From positions 971,640 through 1,035,639 of the forward strand of contig NZ_VDEZ01000002.1 in the NCBI RefSeq assembly GCF_017922435.1: a DNA stretch of 64,000 nucleotides. Reading direction: 5' to 3'. The notes under the pieces are model-generated. The model made no database searches. It was not told the origin of the DNA and saw only the letters and a list, made by a program, of their open reading frames with translations. Within the stretch, counting starts at the first letter, position 1. Every line of letters starts with the position of its first letter. Shown here in pieces: positions 8,117-16,321 of the stretch. The translations under genes and the position numbers were made by a program. Source of the stretch: Thalassospira sp. ER-Se-21-Dark. GTDB taxonomy: Bacteria; Pseudomonadota; Alphaproteobacteria; Rhodospirillales; Thalassospiraceae.

Positions 8117-9466
8117 ATGCTAAAACGTATCTATCAACCCGCCGCCTATCGCACCGATACCCTGCCAGACAGCTATTGGGTCGAAAGTGCATCGCCACTT
8201 CCTGCCTGTGAAACCCTGCCCAAAGAAGGCCAGCTTAAAACCGATATCGCCATCATCGGTGGCGGTTATTGCGGCCTGTCGACGGCCCTCGAACTGGCAA
8301 AGAACGGGGCGAATGTTTCGGTGTTTGATGCCGGTCGGTCCGGTTGGGGCGCGTCGGGGCGCAATGGCGGTTTTTGCTGCATGGGTGGCAGTGGCAAGGG
8401 ATTTGGCCAACTGGCGAAGAGTTTTGGCGAAGACGCGGTCAAACAGTTCGCCCGCCATCAACGCGATGCCATTGATCTGGTGGATCAACGCCTGAATGAC
8501 TGGGACATTGATGCGGATCGTCATTCTGACGGCGAAGTGGTGCTGGCGCACAAACCCAACCGGGTCGCCGAACTGGCCCACGAAGCACAGGAACTATCCC
8601 ATTTCACAACCATCCCGACAGAACTGCTAAGCCGCGACGCATTGAAGGAACGCGGACTTTGCGCGGCGGAAACATACGGCGGTTTGCATGTTCAGGCCGG
8701 TTTTGGCATCAACCCGATGAAGTATCTTTCGGGCTTGCATGAACAATGCGTTCGTGCGGGTGTTCGGATATTCGAACAGGCAACCATCGAACGGTTTGAG
8801 GAAGATGGCGATACCTATCGCCTTTATGCCGGTAACATCCAGATTACTGCCACCAAGATCGTCATCGCCACCAACGGATATAGTGCGGAAAACCTGCCCG
8901 ACTGGATTGGCGGGCGCTTGATGCCGGTCTTTTCGGGCATTCTGATTACACGTCCGCTCCGCCCCGATGAGCTGGAAAATCAAGGCTGGACCAGCGACCT
9001 GATGGCTTTTGATAGCCGCATCCTGCTGCATTATTTCCGCAAGCTGCCTGATAATCGTTTTCTGTTTGGTGGACGCGGCGGGATTACCGCAACGCCCAAG
9101 GCCTTTGCTGCTGGCAAACAGGATCTGCTCGATAATTTCAAACGCATGTTCCCGGCCTGGCAGGATGTTGCCTTTACCCATCACTGGAACGGGCTTGCCT
9201 GCCTGTCGCAAAGCTGGCGACCTTATATCGGGCGGGTTCCGGGTCATCACGATGTCTGGACCGCCCTTGCCTGGCACGGCAACGGGGTGGCGATGGCAAG
9301 TCTGGGTGGCAAGCTTTTGGCAGAACGGATGCTGGGCATCTGCGATGAAGAGGATCTGGGTGCCGTGTTGACGACCCCGATGGATAAATTCCCGATGGCG
9401 TCATTCCGGCGTGTGGCGCGTTCTATCGGCTATCGCTATTACGGCCTACATGATCGGTTTGCCTGA
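8117..9466 (+). CDS. puuB: FAD-dependent gamma-glutamylputrescine oxidase-like protein (copy 1)
   Basis: A 449-residue DAO-fold flavoprotein. The dinucleotide-binding motif IAIIGGGYCGLSTALELA is at about residues 46-63, followed by GRSGWGASGRNGG, typical of the PuuB/OrdL group. A C-terminal HGNGVAMASLGGKLLAE segment closes the FAD site. PuuB oxidises gamma-glutamylputrescine to the aldehyde with H2O2 release. Its location after the aminotransferase and near puuA/puuC supports this. A second homologue lies on the other strand at 11288-12604; which one is the true PuuB is unknown. It is a separate unit behind the terminator at 7995-8034. Confidence 0.8.
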   Translation: MLKRIYQPAAYRTDTLPDSYWVESASPLPACETLPKEGQLKTDIAIIGGGYCGLSTALELAKNGANVSVFDAGRSGWGASGRNGGFCCMGGSGKGFGQLAKSFGEDAVKQFARHQRDAIDLVDQRLNDWDIDADRHSDGEVVLAHKPNRVAELAHEAQELSHFTTIPTELLSRDALKERGLCAAETYGGLHVQAGFGINPMKYLSGLHEQCVRAGVRIFEQATIERFEEDGDTYRLYAGNIQITATKIVIATNGYSAENLPDWIGGRLMPVFSGILITRPLRPDELENQGWTSDLMAFDSRILLHYFRKLPDNRFLFGGRGGITATPKAFAAGKQDLLDNFKRMFPAWQDVAFTHHWNGLACLSQSWRPYIGRVPGHHDVWTALAWHGNGVAMASLGGKLLAERMLGICDEEDLGAVLTTPMDKFPMASFRRVARSIGYRYYGLHDRFA

Positions 9467-9500
9467 CCGATAATGCCATAACAGGTGATCTGTTTGCGTT

Positions 9501-9529
9501 CGGACACAAAGTGACATATGTCATGTCCG
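9501..9529. promoter_or_regulatory. Nested palindrome upstream of the truncated haemoglobin
   Basis: A perfect 12-bp palindrome, TGACATATGTCA (9512-9523), sits inside a wider inverted repeat, CGGACA (9501-9506) with TGTCCG (9524-9529). It ends 57 bp before the haemoglobin start. It is probably an operator; no regulator is assigned. Confidence 0.45.
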
Positions 9530-9586
9530 AAAATCGCTTCGTCGTTTAAAGCGGTTCCAGTTAATGCGCAAAACAGGCCCCTTACC

Positions 9587-10072
9587 ATGTCCGAAAAACA
9601 GCCAACCCTTGCCGAAATCAAGGAACGTCGCGAAATTGCCACGCGGCGTATCAAGGAAGATACCGGCATTGATACGGACATGATCAAGAACATCGTGCAT
9701 GGCTTCTACGCCAAGGTGCGCGATGACGAGCTGCTGGGTCCTGTATTTGATGAAAAGGTCGATAACTGGGACCATCACCTTGATCGCATGGTGATGTTCT
9801 GGTCCTCGGTCGCGCTTGCGACAGGCAACTATGACGGGCGCCCGATGCAAAAGCACTTGCCGCTCAAGATCACCCGCCATCACTTTGACCGCTGGCTGCA
9901 ACTCTTTGCCCAGACGCTGTCGGAGTATTGTGAAGAACCCGCCGCCAGACATTTCATGGAACGGGCCCTTCGCATCGCTTCAAGCTTTGAAGTCGGTATT
10001 GCCGCCCACAATGGCGTGATCCTGTCCAAGGGCGAACGCTATGACCCGGTATCAAGTTGGGAACCAAACTGA
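9587..10072 (+). CDS. Group III truncated haemoglobin
   Basis: A 161-residue globin of the trHbIII type. The region VHGFYAKVRDDELLGPVFDEKV (B/C helices with the conserved Phe and Tyr) is followed by WDHHLDRMVMFWSSV (E helix). PMQKHLPLKITRHHFDRWLQLF then gives the F helix with the proximal His and the typical hx(Y/F)dRW pattern. These proteins bind O2 or NO in the cytoplasm; roles in nitric-oxide detoxification or redox sensing have been proposed for the family, but no reaction can be read from sequence. Start at 9587 is preferred over 9518 because the upstream residues are unlike globins. A nested palindrome sits just upstream. Confidence 0.85.
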   Translation: MSEKQPTLAEIKERREIATRRIKEDTGIDTDMIKNIVHGFYAKVRDDELLGPVFDEKVDNWDHHLDRMVMFWSSVALATGNYDGRPMQKHLPLKITRHHFDRWLQLFAQTLSEYCEEPAARHFMERALRIASSFEVGIAAHNGVILSKGERYDPVSSWEPN

Positions 10073-10111
10073 TCCTGAAACGTTAGGCAATCAGACACAC
10101 ATAACCACGCA

Positions 10112-10138
10112 CCCCGCAAAACCGCGGGTTTGCTTTTT
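10112..10138 (+). terminator. Probable rho-independent terminator after the haemoglobin gene
   Basis: CCCGC (10113-10117) pairs with GCGGG (10124-10128), followed by TTTGCTTTTTG. The stem is short, but the T run and the position 40 bp after the stop fit. Confidence 0.65.
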
Positions 10139-10228
10139 GTCGGCTAAGTTGACAAATTTAAATGATTGCGATTTCATGTGGTTATGAAGAATGCAGGAAG
10201 AGTAGAAAAAAATAGCTCTGTTCGTATC

Positions 10229-10354
10229 GTCCAATGGACGCGCCGAAACGCGGCATCCGGCATTCTGACAATTGGATACATCTGGCCTGGAACACCCACC
10301 CTCAAAGGGTCGGGTGTGGTTCGGTGCGTTACCGCACCTGAACTGCCCGGTTCA
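10229..10354 (+). other. Tandem hairpin array in the isochorismatase-like gene leader
   Basis: Five short hairpins lie almost end to end. They are 10229-10232/10236-10239 (GTCC/GGAC), 10242-10245/10251-10254 (GCCG/CGGC), 10292-10302/10306-10317 (11-bp stem with one bulge), 10323-10328/10333-10338 (GGTGCG/CGCACC) and 10339-10343/10350-10354 (TGAAC/GTTCA). A TTGACA box at 10149-10154 could serve as a -35 element, but no clear -10 follows. The array fills the 355-bp gap before the gene at 10428 and may be a leader RNA or a small RNA. No known family is recognised. Confidence 0.4.
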
Positions 10355-10427
10355 CCGATGGTCTTTAAGTCCGATTGCAAAGTAGATTTACGAAGCGGCC
10401 TGAGACGACGAAACGGAGAGCCTGGAC

Positions 10428-11249
10428 ATGTGGTCGGTGATCACTCTTATTGTCATTTTACTGGTGGGCGCCATCGCCTACACCATCTATGGCCAACGCC
10501 ATCACCTCGCCCCCAGCAAGGGCAAAAAGATCAATCTCGCAGAGCGGCCCAATAGCGCGCTTCTGATCGTTGACGTCCAGGAAGATTTTACCAGTTCGGA
10601 CGGCAAACATGCCTATCCGGCCGACATGGTCGATAAACTGATCACTGCAATCAACAAACTGGTTGAAGCCGCAAACGCCAATGGAACGCCGGTGATCTCG
10701 ATCCGCCAGACATTCCGCGGTTGGTACATCAACTTTCTCGTAAAGCTCCTGAATGAAGGTCGTGGCAGCCCCAAATCGAAAGGCCTTGATCTTGATGAAC
10801 GGATCAACGGCGATATCGACCATGATATCGTCAAGGCGCGCGCGGATGGCTTCAGCGAGCCAGAGCTTGATCGCGTGCTTGATCGCCAGAAAGTCGGCAA
10901 ACTGATTATCGTGGGTCTGGACGGCGATTTTTGCGTCAAGGCAACCATGCAGGCTGCCCTGAACCGCGGGTATGACGTCTCGTTCAGCGACGCGACCACT
11001 TTGGCTTTGAACCCTAAAAAATGGGAACGCACCAAGGCACTTCTGACCGCACGCGGCGCATCCGACAATACGGACCAAGACACACGGGTCGTTAAGACCG
11101 ATGCAACGGATGCAGATCCATCTGGCGCCCGCACCCCTGACAGTACGCCCGATACGGGCAACCAGAATACCATGGTTCCCGACACCGGCGATCAGGACAC
11201 CAGTGCCCAGAATAAAAAAGACAAAGACGAAGGACGCAAAATGGCTTAG
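10428..11249 (+). CDS. Membrane-anchored isochorismatase-like cysteine hydrolase
   Basis: A 273-residue protein. Residues 2-20 form an N-terminal hydrophobic helix (WSVITLIVILLVGAIAYTI) that probably anchors it in the inner membrane. An isochorismatase/nicotinamidase fold covers about residues 42-205. LLIVDVQEDF carries the catalytic Asp, and the conserved Cys sits in GLDGDFCVKATMQAAL; a Lys between them would complete the triad. Residues about 207-273 form a polar tail rich in Asp, Thr, Gln and Pro, without recognisable fold, in which the pattern PDTGxQxT occurs twice. The substrate is unknown. A membrane anchor is unusual for this family. The gene stands alone behind a structured leader. 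Confidence 0.75.
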   Translation: MWSVITLIVILLVGAIAYTIYGQRHHLAPSKGKKINLAERPNSALLIVDVQEDFTSSDGKHAYPADMVDKLITAINKLVEAANANGTPVISIRQTFRGWYINFLVKLLNEGRGSPKSKGLDLDERINGDIDHDIVKARADGFSEPELDRVLDRQKVGKLIIVGLDGDFCVKATMQAALNRGYDVSFSDATTLALNPKKWERTKALLTARGASDNTDQDTRVVKTDATDADPSGARTPDSTPDTGNQNTMVPDTGDQDTSAQNKKDKDEGRKMA

Positions 11250-11287
11250 CGCCATGCAAAGCGCTAAGCACATCACGTCACATCAGA

Positions 11288-12604
11288 TCAAAGCTTGTCG
11301 CGGATCGAATACCACAGCATCGCGGCCACCAGCATCGGGAAGCGCAACATCTTCCCGCCCGGGAACACCGGGGTTTTGATGTTGGCCATGACGTCAAACC
11401 GTTCCATGGTGCCGGAAACGGCGTCGGCCATGATCTGTCCGGCAAGGGTTGCCATCGCAACCCCATGCCCGGAATAGCCCGACGCGGTAAAGATATTATC
11501 TTCGATCTTCTCAAAAAACGGCATGCGGTTCATCGTGATCGCCAGCGTCCCGCCCCAGCCATAATCAATCTTGACGTCTTTAAGCTGCGGATAGACTTCG
11601 AGCATATGCGGCGAGACAAACGCCTTGATGTCACTCGGGAAATTATAGCCATAGGTTTCCCCGCCACCAAACAGCATGCGTTTATCCGCACTCAGCCGGT
11701 AGTAATTGATCACGAACTTTGAGTCCGCGACCGCGACATCATCGCGGATCAATTCACGCGCCAGATCATCGCCAAGCGGCTCGGTGGCAATGACGAAATT
11801 GTTGATCGGCATGACACGCTTTGCCACCCGATCATCCAGGGCATCAAGATACCCGTTGCAGCCAAGAATAAGCTTGTTAGCGCTAACAACGCTGCCATCC
11901 TTGGTTTTCACCGTGACCTTGCCAGCCTGATTTTCATATGACGTGACAACCGCGCCTTCGAAAATACGTGCGCCAGCGTTACGTGCTGCGTCGGCCAGAC
12001 CAAGGGCGAAATTCAGCGGATGCAAATGCCCCGCCCCCGTATCAAGCGACCCGCCATGATAAAATTCGGTGCCAAGCATCGCGCGCATTTCATCGTGGTC
12101 AACAAAACGGATATCCTCATAGCCGTATTCGGTTTGAAGCTTTTCGGCATAGGCACGGGAATGTTCGACAAAGCGTGCACGGTGATCGGCATGCAAAATG
12201 CCCGGCTTCCAGTCGCACTGGATATTATGCTTGGCGATCAGGGCCTTGACGACGTCCTTTGACTCTTCGGCGATACCCCAAAGCTTATGCGCATCATCGC
12301 GCCCGACCATTTGTTCAAGTTCATCCTGTTCACGCCGCTGGCCAGAGCCCACCTGCCCGCCATTGCGCCCCGACGCGCCCCAGCCCACCCGGTGCGCCTC
12401 AAGCAGGATCACGTCATAGCCGCGCTCTGCCAGATGGAGTGCGGATGACAGCCCGGTAAAGCCGCCACCAATGATGACAATGTCGCAGGTCTGATCCCCT
12501 TCAAGCTTGGCGAAGGGCGCGGTCGCATTCGCCGTCGCGGCGTAATAGGAATCAGGATATTGACCCAGCCTGTCATTGGCGGTCAGCAAGTTCGGGGTGA
12601 ACAT
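11288..12604 (-). CDS. puuB: FAD-dependent gamma-glutamylputrescine oxidase-like protein (copy 2)
   Basis: A 438-residue flavoprotein homologous to the one at 8117-9466. The FAD-binding motif IVIIGGGFTGLSSALHLAERG is at about residues 42-62 and is followed by HRVGWGASGRNGGQVGSGQ, the conserved PuuB/OrdL segment; SGYSGHGVAMATLAGQ lies near the C-terminus. A PuuB role in putrescine oxidation is likely, but related members act on other secondary amines. It is convergent with the isochorismatase-like gene and transcribed alone. The two copies differ widely, so they are probably old paralogues with different substrates rather than a recent duplication. Confidence 0.8.
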   Translation of the reverse strand: MFTPNLLTANDRLGQYPDSYYAATANATAPFAKLEGDQTCDIVIIGGGFTGLSSALHLAERGYDVILLEAHRVGWGASGRNGGQVGSGQRREQDELEQMVGRDDAHKLWGIAEESKDVVKALIAKHNIQCDWKPGILHADHRARFVEHSRAYAEKLQTEYGYEDIRFVDHDEMRAMLGTEFYHGGSLDTGAGHLHPLNFALGLADAARNAGARIFEGAVVTSYENQAGKVTVKTKDGSVVSANKLILGCNGYLDALDDRVAKRVMPINNFVIATEPLGDDLARELIRDDVAVADSKFVINYYRLSADKRMLFGGGETYGYNFPSDIKAFVSPHMLEVYPQLKDVKIDYGWGGTLAITMNRMPFFEKIEDNIFTASGYSGHGVAMATLAGQIMADAVSGTMERFDVMANIKTPVFPGGKMLRFPMLVAAMLWYSIRDKL

Positions 12605-12829
12605 GAGGAACCCTCATATTTGAAAATGGATGTGGGCTTATCCTGCCCAATCCGCCCGACCTATCAAGGAAAAACTGCCCTTTTTCCGGCCTGAAACCCG
12701 CTTTTCGCCGATTATGCCAAAACCGGCCAAGTCAAAGCAGAACGATTGCGTAAAGCAGCCAACAAAGCGTGATACCTGCGGCACCTATTTTTGCTGTTGG
12801 CACGCAACAGGCCCTTGAGAATCAGCGTT

Positions 12830-14422
12830 TTAAGGTTTTTGACGAACTGCTTCGACCATGCGAAGGGCGGTTTTGGTGGCGGCACAGCCACCGCGCGCTG
12901 TGCAGCGCAAATCAGGATGCATCATATTACCAATCTTCACCGTCTGATCGACCAGTTCATCATATGCCAGCACCGCATCAAACCCGGCCAGCACCGCCAT
13001 CGCCGATGAAAAGGCATGCGACACACCGGCGACATTGCGGGCGTGACACGGGATTTCAACATCCCCGCCCACCGGATCACAGACAAGGCCCAGCGTATTC
13101 ATCAAACACATGCTGGCGGCATCAAAGCATTGCTTTGGCGTGCCACCATAGGCCTGCGTGACCCCGGCGGCGGCCATCGCGGCCGATGCGCCGGTTTCCA
13201 CCGAACAGCCGCCGCATTCCGCAGCAAATGTCCCACGCGCGGCAAACACCGCCCCGATCAGTGCCATGGTTTGCAACGCGTCGGTCGCACCATCAAGATC
13301 AATGCCATGGCGGATCAGGCCATAAAGCGTGCCCGGTACGACACCGGCACTGCCCGCTGTTGGTGCGGCACAGACAAGGCCGCGGTTGCTGTCACGTTCC
13401 ATCGCCGACAGCGCGCCGGCCATGGCATCCTGCAACACCGGACCACCAAGCCCCGCAGGCAGGTTTGCATCACGGACAGTACGGGCACGAAGCGTCAGGA
13501 ACCGCATGACGTTGTCTTCTGGCTTGGCCTCAAAACCCTCTGCCACGACGCGCAGCATCAGTTCGCACCGTTCACGAAACAGCGCACGGGTGGCTTCGCG
13601 CGATAACCCAAGTCGTTTTGCCTCCAACACCAGCGCGGCATCGGCGATGGAGCCCCCTTCCTGATCGTCGGCCACCGCAATCACGGCGGCACTTTCGGAA
13701 AACAGATCATCGGTGGCGCACACCGGATATTGTGACGCATCGGCAAAGCGCACATCTGCAATGCCATCGCGGTTTCGAATGGCCGTCAGGACATCCGCAT
13801 TCGGCAAGGCCTGAAGCGCGATTTCAACCCGTTCGTGATCGGGTTCAACCGACACACCAAGCAGGCTGTTTTCCCCAACCGCCAGTTCGTTTGCCAACGC
13901 GTCGGCCTGTGCCACCGCTTCGGCGCCCCAGACAAAGACGGTTGCTGTTTTGCCGGTCATGAACAGGCGTTCACCATTGCGGCCATCGATGTAATACATG
14001 CCCCCGCCGACGGATGCGCCGGTATAGAGGTCTGTACGTTCCTCGCCGATTTCCGCCGTGACACTCAGTTCGAGATCAACACGGTTGGGGTGGTTGTTGT
14101 TTTCAAGCTCGGTGACTTCGATCGAGAAATGGAAGCCTTCGCCCTGCTCTACCCGGCCAAGAATTTCACGATAATCCGGATCGGTCAGCTTGGCCCCGGC
14201 CAGCCCGGCCGCAAAGTTCTCGTCCGAGCTTTGCGCCTTGTAACATGGCGCAAACGATCCGCGCGGGTCAAAGCGGATCACCGCACGCCTTAGCGTTTCA
14301 CCGTTGGCACAGGAAAGTTCGCGCACCAGCTTGGCCATCATATAGGGTGCCGCACAGTGCGAACTGGATGGCCCGCGCATAACGGGGCCGATAACGGAAT
14401 TAAGCAGGCTGATTTCTTGCAT
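12830..14422 (-). CDS. L-serine ammonia-lyase (iron-sulfur type), single chain
   Basis: A 530-residue protein with the two-domain layout of iron-sulfur L-serine deaminases. The N-terminal beta domain starts IGPVMRGPSSSHCAAPYMMA and runs to about residue 200. The C-terminal catalytic alpha domain runs from about 260. Cysteines placed as cluster ligands are seen in ECGGCSVETGAS and in the pair CDPVGGDVEIPCHARN, whose 11-residue spacing matches the family. The enzyme converts L-serine to pyruvate and ammonia in the cytoplasm. It is longer than the E. coli SdaA type (about 455 residues), mainly through insertions around the junction. It may use serine formed from glycine as choline and betaine are broken down. 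Confidence 0.82.
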   Translation of the reverse strand: MQEISLLNSVIGPVMRGPSSSHCAAPYMMAKLVRELSCANGETLRRAVIRFDPRGSFAPCYKAQSSDENFAAGLAGAKLTDPDYREILGRVEQGEGFHFSIEVTELENNNHPNRVDLELSVTAEIGEERTDLYTGASVGGGMYYIDGRNGERLFMTGKTATVFVWGAEAVAQADALANELAVGENSLLGVSVEPDHERVEIALQALPNADVLTAIRNRDGIADVRFADASQYPVCATDDLFSESAAVIAVADDQEGGSIADAALVLEAKRLGLSREATRALFRERCELMLRVVAEGFEAKPEDNVMRFLTLRARTVRDANLPAGLGGPVLQDAMAGALSAMERDSNRGLVCAAPTAGSAGVVPGTLYGLIRHGIDLDGATDALQTMALIGAVFAARGTFAAECGGCSVETGASAAMAAAGVTQAYGGTPKQCFDAASMCLMNTLGLVCDPVGGDVEIPCHARNVAGVSHAFSSAMAVLAGFDAVLAYDELVDQTVKIGNMMHPDLRCTARGGCAATKTALRMVEAVRQKP

Positions 14423-14496
14423 GGCGGCACTTCTTGTCTGGCGCTTGTGATCGGATGATCATCCTCCGATGCCGAACCGATTGCAATCACCGGAAA

Positions 14497-14538
14497 TAAA
14501 AATCCCCGATCCATCAAAAAATGAACCGGGGATAATCA
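14497..14538 (-). terminator. Terminator of the betIBA genes
   Basis: An imperfect 13-bp stem, 14502-14514 with 14521-14533 (core TCCCCG/CGGGGA, two mismatches). Read on the minus strand it is followed by TTTTTATTT. It lies just after betA and before the serine deaminase gene. Confidence 0.75.
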
Positions 14539-14562
14539 TCAGACTATTTAAAGCCCGCAGAT

Positions 14563-16248
14563 TTAGCGCTGCTTGGTTTCCCATTCCGGATGCACGAAAT
14601 ACGGCGCATTCGATGGTGCCAGCGGCGTGCGACCGCGGATGATGTCGGCGGCCTTTTCACCGATCATGATGGTCGGGGCATTGAGGTTGCCCGATGCGAT
14701 GGTCGGCATGATCGAGCTGTCGACCACGCGAAGGCCTTCGACGCCATGCACGCGGGTTTTCTCATCCACCACCGACATCTCATCGCTGCCCATCTTGCAC
14801 GAACAGGACGGGTGATAGGCACTTTCGGCGTGATCGGCAACAAATGCGTCGATCTCTTCGTCAGTCTGGATATCCTTGCCCGGCGCAATTTCCGACCCGC
14901 GCAGATCGGCGAATGCGTCCTGGGCAAAGATTTCGCGGGTCAGACGAACAGATGCCCGCATTTCTTCCCAGTCTTCCGGGTGGCTCATATAGTTCGGATC
15001 AATGATCGGGCGATCCTTGGGGTTGGCGGATGCCAGACGGACCGTCCCGCGCGATTTGGAACGCATCGGACCAACATGGGCCTGAAAACCATCGCCTTCG
15101 GCCGCCTTGGAGCCGTTATAGTTAATCGCGGCTGGCAGGAAGTGATACTGAATGTCAGGATGCTGTACACCCGCCTTGGAACGGATAAAGCCGCCCGCCT
15201 CGAAATGGTTGCTGGCACCAAGACCGGTCTTGAACAGATACCATTCCGCCCCGATCTTAAGTTTGTTCCACCAATCGAGTTTGCTGTTCAGGCTGATGGG
15301 TTTGGTGCATTCCATCTGAACATAGAGTTCAAGATGGTCCTGAAGGTTTTCACCAACACCGGGCAGATCATGGACAACATCAATGCCATGTTCGCGCAGA
15401 TGCGCCGCCGGACCAACGCCCGAAAGCATCAGAAGTTTTGGCGAGTTGATCGAACCAGCCGAAATGATGACTTCGCGATCGACAAGGGCGCGCTTGTTTT
15501 CGCCGTCATGGAAAAAGTCGAGGCCGATGGCCCGTTTTCCTTCGAAAACAACATGTTGTGCAAAGGCCTTGTGATAGACGGTCAGGTTCGGGCGCTTCAT
15601 CGCCGGATGCAGATAGGCGCGTGCCGTTGACCAGCGACGGCCCTTATAGACCGTCATATCCATGGTCCCGAGACCTTCCTGGCGATAGCCGTTCTGATCC
15701 GGGGTGAATTCGTAACCAGCCTGCTGACCGGCCTTGATCCAGGCCTTGTGCAGGTCGTTCTGACAGGCACCGGTCGTCACATGCAGCGGACCATCACCGC
15801 CGTGATATTCATCGCCGTCGGTGTCTTCGTTGCGCGTATCGGCCTTGCGGAAATAAGGCAGGCAGCGCGCATAGTCCCATTCCTTGAGACTTGCGTCTTC
15901 TTCGGCCCAGCGATTGTAATCAAGGGCGTGACCACGAACATAAGCCATGCCGTTGACCGAACTTGAACCGCCATAAACGCGCCCACGTGGCGTTTCCATG
16001 CGGCGGTTATTGAGGTTCGGTTGCGGCGTTGTCCAATAGGCCCAGTTATAGGTTTCCGACTGCATCGGATAGGACAGCGCGGTCGGCATATGGATGCGCC
16101 AGTCCCACCAGTGATCTTTTGGTCCGGCTTCGATCACCAGAACCTTAACCTCGGCATCTTCGGTCAGTCGGTTGGCAAGCACAGCCCCTGCCGAACCTGA
16201 ACCGACAATCACATAATCATATTTTTCAGTGGTCGTTGGGGTCGTCAT
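14563..16248 (-). CDS. betA: Choline dehydrogenase (GMC oxidoreductase)
   Basis: A 561-residue GMC flavoprotein. The FAD-binding motif is YVIVGSGSAGAVLANRL near the N-terminus; GRVYGGSSSVNGMAYVRGH is GMC signature 1, ISAGSINSPKLLMLSGVG is signature 2, and YHPSCSCKMG carries the active-site His region. BetA oxidises choline to betaine aldehyde and on to glycine betaine, usually in association with the membrane and passing electrons to the respiratory chain. Length matches the family. It is the last gene of betI-betB-betA, 73 bp after betB. This assignment is strong because all three partners are present. Confidence 0.92.
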   Translation of the reverse strand: MTTPTTTEKYDYVIVGSGSAGAVLANRLTEDAEVKVLVIEAGPKDHWWDWRIHMPTALSYPMQSETYNWAYWTTPQPNLNNRRMETPRGRVYGGSSSVNGMAYVRGHALDYNRWAEEDASLKEWDYARCLPYFRKADTRNEDTDGDEYHGGDGPLHVTTGACQNDLHKAWIKAGQQAGYEFTPDQNGYRQEGLGTMDMTVYKGRRWSTARAYLHPAMKRPNLTVYHKAFAQHVVFEGKRAIGLDFFHDGENKRALVDREVIISAGSINSPKLLMLSGVGPAAHLREHGIDVVHDLPGVGENLQDHLELYVQMECTKPISLNSKLDWWNKLKIGAEWYLFKTGLGASNHFEAGGFIRSKAGVQHPDIQYHFLPAAINYNGSKAAEGDGFQAHVGPMRSKSRGTVRLASANPKDRPIIDPNYMSHPEDWEEMRASVRLTREIFAQDAFADLRGSEIAPGKDIQTDEEIDAFVADHAESAYHPSCSCKMGSDEMSVVDEKTRVHGVEGLRVVDSSIMPTIASGNLNAPTIMIGEKAADIIRGRTPLAPSNAPYFVHPEWETKQR

Positions 16249-16321
16249 TTCTGATCCCTTGTTTGGTCGTGCTGTGTGGGCAGCCGGTGAGTGGTTGGCG
16301 ACGTTGGTTGGTCAAAGCCCC

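Noticed and set aside
10292-10354. Repeated hairpins as a CRISPR array
   Set aside because: The hairpins differ in sequence and have no regular spacers or cas genes.
14590-15630. Long open frame opposite betA
   Set aside because: It is antisense to a gene with all GMC motifs; the frame has no domain and is open because of codon bias in betA.
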